NCBI GenBank assembly: GCA_029962745.1
Contig: CM057165.1
Coordinates: 6,520,730-6,584,729 of the forward strand
Direction: 5' to 3'
DNA length: 64,000 bases
From: Echinometra lucunter
Lineage: Eukaryota; Echinodermata; Echinoidea; Camarodonta; Echinometridae
Below the pieces are notes generated by a model, which saw only the letters and a program-made list of their open reading frames with translations, was not told the DNA's origin and made no database searches. Of this stretch, positions 39,134-49,326 are shown in pieces. The position numbers were made by a program, and so were the translations under genes. Each line of letters opens with the position of its first letter. Position 1 is the stretch's first letter.

Positions 39134-39393
39134 GAGGTGCCGTGGTCGAGTTCTTAAAGCGCTCGACTGGAGGTCGAAGGTTGTGGATTCGAGCCCCGAC
39201 ACGGCACTAGTATTCTTTGGCAAGATGTAAACTGCATTTGAACTTTTCAACGAGGTTTTGATGGGTACAGATATGAATAAATGTCTAGAATGCCATGTGA
39301 ACCGAAATCCGTAGCCTATAGCCAAGAGATAGGTTATGTTGAAGTGCCTTGAGCACCTTGTGTGGTCAACAATATGCAGTATTATTATTAATA
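39134..39393 (+). mobile_element. tRNA-derived SINE with (ATT)n tail
   Basis: The head is GGTGCCGTGGTCGAGTTC then TTAAAGCGCTCGACTGG, with B box GGATTCGAGCCC and the end CGACACGGCAC. The body has gaagtgccttgagcaccttg, and the tail is attattattaata. Head, body and tail are all present. Confidence 0.85.
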
Positions 39394-40100
39394 TATTAGA
39401 ATTTAAGGAAATATTATCCTCGCCCCCGGATTTTTTTTTTCAGCTCATTGCTCCACTCTTTGAATTTGGGTTACTTTGAACCTTAGGGCCTATCACATGA
39501 TATGCCCATGCGAATCTCGATTTCAATTATTTCTAGTCCGGTTGCCTAATGATCCGCCCGAGGGTGTCTGGATGAGGATTATACCAGAGTCGTAAATATC
39601 TGAGGGTTAAGGGTCCAAGGAGTCTTAGAGACAAGTGCCTCTTATCTTGCAAAACCCACTACTTTTTTTTTTTAATGGAAAGGGAATTATATAAAGAGAA
39701 AATGATATACATGTATACAAACAAAAGGAATGAATTCATACAGAGTTTGTATTTTGAAAATGAAATAGGTAACAGGGACAGGATATTGGTAGATTCCAAT
39801 ATCAATTCCAAATTCCTTACAAAAGCCATTACAAACAATGTTTAAAGATGGTGAGGGAGATATGAAGAACGAAGAATATAAATGAAAAAAACACATTCTC
39901 AAATAACATGACTACACTTCCATCGTGCTCTTACTTAATTCAGCAGTTTTAATGTATATCCTGTTCACATTTGAAGTTCAGGTTTACAAGTTTATTTTCC
40001 ACTTATAAAATTAACAGTTACCTAAAACAACAAAAGTATATACAAAATTAATGCAAAAAAAAAATAAATAAACATGTACACATACAAACACAAGTTCATA

Positions 40101-40470
40101 TACACTAAGAGGTTCAATTTTGCACCCTTCAAATGCAACACTGGGAGCTCCTTTATGGGTAAGACTTTGCACCAAAAGAAGCATTACGCACCTTTAAGGG
40201 AGCAGTGAGCTACATTTTGCACCCTTAGGGTGCAGAGTTGTACCCTTTGGGGAAGGTGAAAATTGGCACACTTTTGAGTGTAAAATTCTTTGCACCCTTA
40301 AATGTGCATAAATGCACCTTTAAGGGTGCAGACGGTCATTTCCGGGTGCAAGCAAGTGCAAAAGGGTGCATCTTTGCACCTTTTTCATGTAGGGTACAAG
40401 ACTTCACTCAAAAGGTGCTGCCAGTGTTGCATTTAGGGTGCAAAACTGAACCTTGAATTCTAAGTGTGTA
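40101..40470. mobile_element. MITE (TACACTAAGAGGTTC ends) rich in TTTGCACCCTT
   Basis: The left end tacactaagaggttcaattt and the right end aaactgaaccttgaattc with taagtgtgta are inverted. Internal ttgcaccctt and aagggtgcaa motifs repeat in both orientations. Confidence 0.8.
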
Positions 40471-40633
40471 CGTAATCAAGAGAAAACATTAACTTCTATA
40501 AGTGGAGACGCCAACAAAAGCTTAAGGCTTGTCAAGGCTAGCTTCTGTACATTGAGCTAAAGTGATAATTTGATTTGACCTGAAAATGTTCTGTTCTTAC
40601 GGTATAACAAAAGAAGGCAACATCTTCCTGCAT

Positions 40634-40787
40634 CCTGGGCCCCGTTTCACAAAACTTGTTATCAATAACAAGTTGCAATAACTGTTATTAGCTACTGAAA
40701 TTCCTTGCAGCTGATTGGCTGAGAGCAAATTTGTCAAAGAAATGTTGCAGTTGTTACTGATAAAAAGTTTTATTAAACCAGGCTCCG
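40634..40787. mobile_element. Small MITE (GGGCCCCGTTTCACAAAAC ends)
   Basis: cctgggccccgtttcacaaa at the left faces gttttattaaaccaggctcc at the right. Internally ttatcaataacaagttgcaa recurs. A truncated copy lies at 14448-14530 in SCYL3 intron 8. Confidence 0.7.
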
Positions 40788-41048
40788 GATTCCTGTGAGA
40801 TCCTTCTCTCGGAGACTTCAACTCCTGATATTCCGCCACAAGAACCACCCGAACGTCACAACCTAAGTAGTGCCCCTATAATGCGTATGTCCACGTTAAG
40901 CCACTTGATACGTCTTTTCATCAACTGTCACATTACTGAATTCCCAAATAGAAGGATATCACGTGAAGCGTATTTTCCCGTCGTACTTTAACCTATCACT
41001 TTCACATGCTCTCTTCCCAGTAGGGAAGCGTGAATCAGTCAGTTTTAG

Positions 41049-41079
<31 letters not shown>

Positions 41080-41469
41080 AAGAATTCTTTTATCGTTTTC
41101 TTTTCAATTAAATCATGTACAAAATGTACAAACAATGAAAAAAATTACAGTCACAATTCACGGCTCTATGGTATGGGTTCGTAAAGACGTGCTCAATTTT
41201 TGCATGTCAACTCCCTCATTTTGATAAAATTTTGTGAAGTTTAAATAGCTTACGACAGTTGACTCTTCTGTCGAAATGAGACACCCCCGCTCCGCCGCCC
41301 CCCCCCCCCCCCTTGTTGACTCTCCAACAAAACTATCCGGGATCTGCCACGACCATGACTACAAATGTGTAAAACAGGAATAGCTCTTTTCATAATCATT
41401 GACATGACTTTTTAGATTTATATTTTTGATTATGATAGCATCAGCAATACATCCATGTTAGAAGTGAAC

Positions 41470-41738
41470 TGGGCTGCACGCAGAATTTTTTTCCACGGGG
41501 AGGGGGGGGGGGCAAGACGTGTAAAAATTTTCGAAGAAGCTCAAAAGCGTGGGAGCGAAGCGACTGAGCTGGTCACGAGGGCGCTTTTGCATTTTTGAAA
41601 GTGAAAGTGAAGGATTTGGTGCACACATTTCGTGGATTTTTTTTTTAAAATTTCAGTCAAAAAAGTTTTCAAATTTTTGGGGAGGGGGGCAATTGCCTCC
41701 CTTGCCCCCCCCCCCCCTCCGGCTGCGTACGGCCATGG
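41470..41738. mobile_element. hAT-like mini-element, second copy of the CATGGCTGTACG family
   Basis: The right end ctgcgtacggccatgg matches the family. The left end (gggctgcacgcagaattttt) has diverged. The core GGGAGCGAAGCGACTGAG lies at 41551 and a G and a C run lie inside the ends. Confidence 0.7.
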
Positions 41739-42029
41739 AAGTGTAACAATTCATCATAATGTCAACAAATTCAAAATGAATATCACGGACAAGATCAAGG
41801 CTACCTGTTCTTTCATACGATTCTGTACACTTTCAGCATAGGTAATATCATCAGCAAGGTTTATTGATTACATTAGTATTGACTCTCCTTGTTCAAAGTT
41901 CATGTAAAAAATGTCATTCAGCCTACAGTTTTATCAATATGATACTCCTCTCTTATATTAATTGGATTTTTTACATTCTCCTATCGGATGAACTATATAC
42001 CTGAAAATAGGCCTACATGTATTGATATC

Positions 42030-43120
42030 TCCAAGCTTGATGAGATTGGTATATATACCATTTCCTATTGGATCTTCTGTGTATGATACTATCACAATTA
42101 CGCAAAGTTTTCCCGGTGGTACTGATATTTTCTTTTTAAACCTACGCTCTCTATTGAAAGATATAGACGAGGTGGCAATATCTTGGGCAAGAAAAATGTT
42201 CAAATATTGTGTGTTTGTGAAATAAGTTGATTGTCTTCTGTGTCTGGTACAGAAATAGATGTTCAAGGATTTAGATTATCAAAGCAGATAGAAACTGTAT
42301 GATGGTTATCACAATGTCGCAAAGTTTCCGGTATCTGAACCTTCGCTCGCTATTGAAAAATATAGACAAGGTGCGCAATATCTTGAGCAAGAAAAATATT
42401 CAAATGTTGTGTCTTTGTGAAACAAGGTTAGAGTCTTCTGTGTCTGATACAGAAATCGATGTTCAAGGATTTATCGGTATTAAAATCATACAGAAGCTGA
42501 AATGGAAATGGAATACTTTATGCATTAGGGGCAAATATTCTGTTCAACGTAGGGCATGATATATCGCTTGAAGGCTTGGTAATGATGTGTGTTGAGATAT
42601 GCATTCCTAATCAGAAACCTTTTTCTCATCGTGTACCGGTATAGACCACCAAACTCACAGACTGCTGTAATTGACTTATTTGATAATTTGCTACAGTCCA
42701 TATAGAATCATTAACCTGATTAAAGATTTCATTCTGTTAGGAGATTTAAGCAGTGACACCAGGACACTGTGAAACAGCTACCCTCTTGCCAAAACGATTT
42801 ATAACTTGTTGGAAAGCCTACGAGAATAACGCTAGCATCTGCCACTCTGATTGATGTTTTATACAAATCACAACAAAGTCAAATTTTGTGATGTCATTGC
42901 ATTTGGCATGAGTGATCATTATCTGACATGCTACTCCTTATGAAAACATAAACCTCCAATAGCAATTCATAAGTTTGTTCATTCAAGAAAGTGAAGGAAA
43001 ATGAATATGAGTGAGTTTAAGAATGAATGAATATTGTCAGAACATTATGCAGCACTTGGAAAATATGGTCTAAGATAATTTGGTCAGTTCTGGATAAACT
43101 CGGCCCAGTTCTTAAAAAAA
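42030..43120 (+). pseudogene. Decayed non-LTR retrotransposon, endonuclease region, with an internal tandem duplication
   Basis: In broken frames it reads YLNLRSLLKNIDKVRNILSK then QMLCLCETRLE (42320-42440), YRPPNSQTAVIDLFDNLL (about 42640), a LLGD-type phrase (about 42738) and SATLIDVLYKS (about 42835). This order is that of the APE endonuclease in CR1/L2-like LINEs: SLL-KID, L-ETW, YRPP, GDFN, LIDxx. The first 190 bases of the domain are present twice (42095-42285 and 42307-42478), both with stops. Reverse transcriptase was not seen. Confidence 0.75.
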
Positions 43121-43357
43121 TAGAGTGTAGCAAAAAGTATAAGACCATAGATGAAAAAAGAAGCTAAATTCGATAAAACGGGTAAACATGTAATGTGCAG
43201 AATGTGCAAATTTGCCTATATCTAAGATGCAAATTAAGTGGTCTTCTAACAAGACAACCCTTTTTAAAAAACTATCAGGACAGCCAACAATCACTGTATA
43301 CTGACTTCAACGAACTCTATCAGTGTCCGATATTTGACGTCACATGAATGCTGTGAA

Positions 43358-43412
43358 TCATCATCATCATCATCATTATCATCATCATCATCATCATCAT
43401 CATCATCGTCAT
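43358..43412. repeat. (ATC)n microsatellite
   Basis: About 18 triplets of atc with tta and gtc variants; a (CT)n tract follows at 43504-43525. Confidence 0.95.
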
Positions 43413-43568
43413 CTTCAGTATCTGTAACAAGCACAGTCCTCCCACTCCGGTCTTTTTGCTCCCTCTCCCTTGATCTCTCTCTCCCCCTCCCCCTTCCCCA
43501 TCCTCTCTCTCTCTCTCTCTCTCTCTTTCTTAATTTCTTCAGCTATGTCAATTTTCATATTGTCAGTT

Positions 43569-44952
43569 TTAATTGATCCATCGCCGAGGCAAATGGAGGA
43601 CCTTGACAAAACCTCTTCTGAAATGAACGTTGGTCATTCCGTAGAGGGCGGGGTTTATCAAAGAGTTCAGGTACAGGATTCCGCTGATAGCTTCAAAGAC
43701 TGCCGATGGAACAATATCAGGATAGACGAGGAACAGGAGGGAGAGAATGACATAAGGCAACCAACAGATCGCAAATGCTGCTACGATGGCAAAGAGCATG
43801 ACGGCAGCTTTGCGATGTCCCCTGATAGATTCTTTGCCAGGTTGTCGCGTAGTCTCATTTGTATTTTCGGCTACTCTATTCTGCACTGAACTACCTACAA
43901 TGGCACGAGACTCAGCATGAGGAATGGTACTTATGGTACTCTTCTGAGAAGGTATGGGAACATTAGAAATTTCCAAATGGTTTGTTTTGGTACACAAATT
44001 GGTATTGCCTTTCGCGTCCACGTCCTGTTTTTCGTGTCCCTCTGAATGTCTTTCCTCGACGTCATGGTAGTCCTTGCCATCGCTCGTCCCAGGATTAGAG
44101 GAAGACTCCCCCTTTACCTGGAATTTGAATGGACTTTTCTCTTGTACAGAAGATTCTGATGACAGCCTTTTGCTCCTTTTACAAGAATCATGACATGTTG
44201 TTTGTTTTTGATGAAGCGATCTGGCCTGCGGTGAACTTATGTTCGTACACGTCTCCGTTACCCGCCATGAGGTATTTCTGACACCCCTCGACCTTTGGCG
44301 GATTTTCCAGAACAGAAAGAAGCTCATTGCCAGCAAGAAAACAAAAGGGATCACGAACTCGAAGAAGATCATAAAAAGTGACATGTGCGTGTGGTATAGG
44401 TATTCCAAGAGGCACTCGGAACCGTAGTCAACAACTGCATATCCAGTGATACCTGGCCAACCGAAAGCCAGGAAGATGTAAATACCGACGGTACCTACCC
44501 AGAGAACGAAGATAACCCACATAACGTGCTTGCGTTTGACGACATTCTCTCGGCTGACGTTCGTGACGAGGAACAGTCGAAAGGCAGTAACGGCGAAGGA
44601 TGAAGGGACCGGGTATGTAGGTTACGATGTAGTTAAAGGCGCTTAGGATCTTGCAGGAGAGCTCACCGAAGGGCCACCGTCCTGCTGAAACCATCACAAT
44701 GGTCAAGGGGAAGATGGAGAACCCTACCAGGAAGTCGGCGATAGACAAGTGGAGGATGAAGAGATGAGAGATGTTCTGCCAGACGCGACGTTCCGTCCAG
44801 TAAGTCACCATGACCACAGTGTTGGAGAACACGATGGTGATGGCCAGGAGCGTGTAGGTGATGATCCCCAGGATGGCTCCAGCTTCAAGAGAGTCTAATC
44901 CATCATCTTGAGCATAAGTCGTATAAGCAATGGTACTCAGGTTGTCCATCAT
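43569..44952 (-). CDS. Rhodopsin-class GPCR, orphan, with one frameshift in TM3
   Basis: Two frames (44952 to about 44612, and about 44614 to 43569) join into about 460 residues if one base is discounted in gggaccgggt (44608-44617). TM1 has SNTVV (N1.50), TM2 LSIADFLVG (D2.50), TM3 starts at Cys in ELSCKILSAFNYI, TM4 WVIFVLWV, ECL2 has a Cys in YGSECLLEY, TM5 EFVIPFVFLL, a third loop of about 150 residues, TM6 FAICWLPYVI, TM7 NSLINPALYGMTN. The corrected frame gives exactly 25 residues from C3.25 to R3.50, as in muscarinic receptors. Oddities: position 3.32 is Asn, not the amine-binding Asp, and DRY is FRL. The N-terminus has an NLS glycosylation sequon. A strong acceptor (tttctttcaatatag) at 44973 implies a 5' UTR exon. 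Nearest look is muscarinic/histamine H3-like; the ligand cannot be told. Confidence 0.8.
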
Positions 44953-44973
44953 AAAGTGTAGACAATGCACACC

Positions 44974-46582
44974 TATATTGAAAGAAAAGAAGAAACGGAT
45001 TTAGATCTATCCGATTTTGCTACTCTTTTCTTTCCTGTAATTCTCTAATTTTTCTTGATCTTCACTTTGTTTTGACCACATGCCCTGATGGTGTTGTTGT
45101 TATTGAGTTTTCTTTCAATAAAATAGGAGAATGATATGTTTCAATTTTTCAAGGCAGTCATGTACTGTTTTGTATGACTATATCATAACTGATGAAGATG
45201 ATGACGACGGTGATGATCATGATCATCATGATGTGATGATGGGGCCCCACTAAAACAGAAAATAACATACATAACAACACAATGTAGCAGAAAGTTATAG
45301 AAGCCGTATATGGCTATACAAAGAGTAGAATATATATCTTTTTTATTCGTTAAAAAAAAAATGGTTAGTAGTAAGCATTCATAGTAGGCATTATCAATCC
45401 GTCCACAGGGCTTGTATTAATGAGCTGTTCGAGATTCACGTTTATTGAAGATGGAGTCTCGGGAAGGCGAGACTTTAGTGATATGTGCCCGGGTCAGGAA
45501 ACTATAACTCAATTGAAAACAATGCTAAAAACTGTTCAGTTAAGGTAGTTATGCTTCCCAATCAAATTTTTCCTTTTAATTTGATATCTAACGTGAATAT
45601 TCAAGTTCAGATATATATTATACTGTACCAATATGTTGAAATTCTGGTCGTTTTTAGAGTTATTTCTTCCTCGCTCCTGACTGTTTTCGTCTGCCAAAAG
45701 TCAGAGACGTAATGAGGAACAGAAAGTAACACCAAATTACAACCTCTCTGGCCCACAACCTAGATCGTTACAGCCAAAGCGGACGATGTAAACCGGGGTA
45801 ATCTGCCCTGCTGGATTGCTAAAGAAATTTATGTTTCTTTCACATACATTTTTCTCCTTTAATTTGTGCGAATTTTTTTTAATTGCACTTCAATTCAAGA
45901 TTCCTTGATGTGCAGAAAGCTGATCAGTGCAAACCATGTCACGTGGAATTTATCTGTGGCTCAAAAATGACAAGGTAAAAGCATTTGTGGTTTGTATCTG
46001 TCATACAATTTTACTTTACGAATTCCATTATTTCTCTCTCCATCTTTCTTACTTTCATACCTACACTCATTACAGTAAAATGAATACTAGTAGTTTCTTA
46101 GATTGCCTTTATTTTTCAACCACCTTTTGCCCTCCCCCCCCCCCCCCTCATCACAATATTGAAACTTTGTATTTTTTCACGCTTACTTTAATTTCTTCTT
46201 TTTTTACAATAATTTTACTTCTGCTATCATATTACGCGTCTTTTATTATCTATATAAACCAATGCCAAGATATTTCATTTCATTATAATTAATTGTTGTT
46301 TCACACTTCACAAAACGGTTTTTATATAGAAGTTCAACAAGAGAAAGCAGAATGACAAAAACATTGGTAGTAAAAGAGATAAACAATAATGTGAAATATG
46401 AGGAACCTATTAAAAAGTAAAGCTTTTATAACAAATATGTTCCCAATGATGGTCAATTTTTTTTTCTACCACTCCTTTTTTATTATATTCCTGTTTTCTG
46501 ATCTCTTGTTTTGTAATTTGTTTTCAATCCCACCAATTACTTGTAAATGTTATAATTTGTTTGTTTGTTATAATAAAAGGTT

Positions 46583-46639
<57 letters not shown>

Positions 46640-48151
46640 ATCCTTAGTCTCATTGCCGTATCACAGTAGTATTAACACTTTGTTTGCATTTCTGCACGCT
46701 TAAGTTAATTTTATTTTTACAAACACTTCTACATGTTACACATCTTTTATTATCATAAATCAGTGCCAAGATATCTGTGAAATACTTTAGGTTAAAATTA
46801 ATTTCATGCGTGTCACACAGTCACAACTAATAACTTATCAACATACAGTATACATGGTATAACTAGTTATCTACTCTTTGCGTCCTCTGAACTACTGATA
46901 TAACGGTTACTTTTCGAAAAAGAAAGATTGTTATACTGATGAATAAATGAATGAATAAATGAATCATATCATAGGCATTTTTTTTTCACGTCAAATTTAG
47001 TAAAACTCTACTCTGAATCTTTTAAAGACATCGGTTAGCATTGTTATGATTTTAAAAAATCTCATCTTGTTACTTGAAAATGGGATAAACATTAGGGTTA
47101 CAGTGTTGAAATACCAGTCTGAAAGTTTCAGAGTATAATATCCACAGGAAGTATTTTAAATATTAGAAATGTGAACCAATGTTTGAAAAATATAGGAGGG
47201 TCGGTTGCACAGACTAGACGTAAGGAGTGCGTATCACGCGACGGAAGGCAGGTAACGGTATTTTTGAATTCGTGCAAACGGTCCTCTTAGTTCATTATCT
47301 CTCGAGGCGAAAGCCAATAAAATCGCGGTTTGCGTCTAACTTACACCTTTTCATTCCAAATTATGGTTTCTTTCAGGGGTTTTGAGTACAAATACAAGTA
47401 CTCATACACATGTTTCATCTTAGTTTGAGAATTTTTCAAATCAGCTGTTCACAAAGTAAGGTTAATGGAATACTTGAAAGACTGCTCCCTCTCTCCTGGA
47501 TTCCGAACTTCGACTCCCTCTGCAGATGAGTATTAAAAGCTTGATGCATAATTTATTTGATATAATTATGCCGGATATTAATACAGTTTCAATGAGATAA
47601 AAGTGGAATAAAAATACTGATACTGAATTTAAGTCCTTTAAACTGCATGTATTTATTTATTTATTCATTCATGTTTTATTTAATACAATTTAAAATAGTG
47701 GAGGGTAGTCCGATTCAGTTTCACAACTGCTTTCTACCGGAGCCCTCCACAGAAATATAATACAATACATGAATAATACAAACGAAATATGAAACAAAAA
47801 TAGCATACAATTATATTACAATCAAAATATTACACATGAAATACATATTTAAAAAAAACATTAAGAATCTTAGGTAGCCAAATACGAGTCTTAGGTAGCC
47901 AGATAATCTTAGGTAGTCCATTAAAAAGGGTACTTTTTTTAAAAAGAAAACAAAATACTAAGAAATGAATGAAGATGTCAAATACATTAATGAACATACC
48001 ACCACAAATTTGAAATTGTATATGCATTGAATTAAATTCTTCAAAGGAAATTTCTGTGACAGACCAACGCTTTTATTCCATATAGCGTGATGTCCACTGG
48101 GAGATTTAAAAGATTTCTTTGTAACTTTGCGTCATCAAGATTATTCTGAAG
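44974..48151. other. Intergenic, upstream of the GPCR
   Basis: No gene is recognised. It contains a (GAT)n stretch near 45195-45240, an (AT)n tract at 46589-46634 and the dispersed repeat at 47020-47440. The upstream exon and promoter of the GPCR should lie here but were not located. Confidence 0.5.
47020..47440. repeat. Dispersed repeat, second copy
   Basis: Same orientation and order as 18390-18910: gtctgaaagtttc, gtgaaccaatgtttgaa, gtcggttgcacagac, then gagtacaaatacaagtactc. A middle part of about 100 bases differs between copies. Confidence 0.7.
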
Positions 48152-48375
48152 CAGGGGCGGCGCTACAGGTGGGCAGGGGGCGATCGCCCCTATGATTTTT
48201 CAAGTGATCAAATAGGAAAAAGAGGAGGAAGAAAGAAGAGTATGGGGAAAGAGATGGCTGGGTCATACAACTATATAATACCCCTACCCCTATTTCACTC
48301 AAAACGTAATGAACTCACCTATGGGTCATCTTGCCCCCCCCCCCCCTCTATCAAAATACCCTGGCGCCACCCCTG
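48152..48375. mobile_element. hAT-like MITE, sister of 27901-28080
   Basis: The ends CAGGGGCGGCGCTACAG and CTGGCGCCACCCCTG are inverted. The flanks ttctgaag and ttcaaaag agree at 6 of 8. It shares tatgatttttcaagtgaycaa and ggctgggtcat with the sister copy, but has an extra stretch (48265-48350) missing there. Confidence 0.75.
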
Positions 48376-48774
48376 TTCAAAAGTAATGCAAAAGCAGGAT
48401 AATGCAATAAAACTAGATTAAGGATGCGGGATTGTTTGTAATTGCATAATAACATGTCATTATCTAATTTTGTCAAGTACAAAAAGTAAGGTTATTTCTA
48501 ATCAGAGACTTGCAAAAGAAAGAAAAAATCACAAAGGTGATGTATGTATTGCATTCCCTAAAGGCTCGGTAATTGGAATATAGGAGGAACTACGTGAAGG
48601 CATTACTAAATAATTATAGAGATACAACATTGGGCTAAAATGACAAGAATTCTATAAAAAAAAAAAGGACAAAGTAATACAAGTTGGAAGGAATGACCGA
48701 TGTGAATACAAGTTGTAAATGAGGAACCATAGCTGCTAAAATGAACGTGATCTGTAGGGGTACAGTCATCTTGA

Positions 48775-49326
48775 AGTCCACCCCAGAAGTTTCACTGTTT
48801 CAATAAAAGGAGTTAAAATTGAACAGCATTTTAAAAAAAGAAATGAGCAAAATCGGTCAAAGAATAAGAAAATTACACTCATTTACATTTTCTAGTAAAT
48901 TACTCTCGGCTCTGCAAATTGGCAACATTGATGACATCATATGTGAGCAGCTCTCCATTCACTTTTTACATGAAAGTTCACATTTTCTCGATTTTCTTGG
49001 AAGTTTTTCACATTTTCTCACCCCATAGTCGAAGTATGTTATGTAAAAAGCAATTCTTCTGAACATAAATTGACTATGGGGGTTAAAAAGTGTGTAACTT
49101 CCAAGAAAATTGAGAAAATGTGAAATTTCATGTACAAAGTGAATGGAGACCTGCTCGCATATGATGTCATCAGTGTTGCCAATTTGCAGAACAGAGAGTA
49201 GTTTACTAGAAAATGTAAATGGGTGTAATTTTCTTATCCTTTGACCGATTTCGCTCATTTCTTTTTTTAAATGCTGTCCAAATTTATCTCCTTTTATTGA
49301 AACAGTGAAACTTCTAGGGTGGACTT
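48775..49326. mobile_element. Foldback element, arms of about 250 bp
   Basis: Left-arm phrases gtccaccccagaagtttcac, gaaatgagcaaaatcggtca and gatgacatcatatgtgagca are mirrored at 49326-49080 (gaaacttctagggtggac, tgaccgatttcgctcatttc, tatgatgtcatcagtg). The loop is 49030-49080. It resembles the inner element at 13575-14158 (gcaacattgatgacatcat, ctccattcact). Confidence 0.85.
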
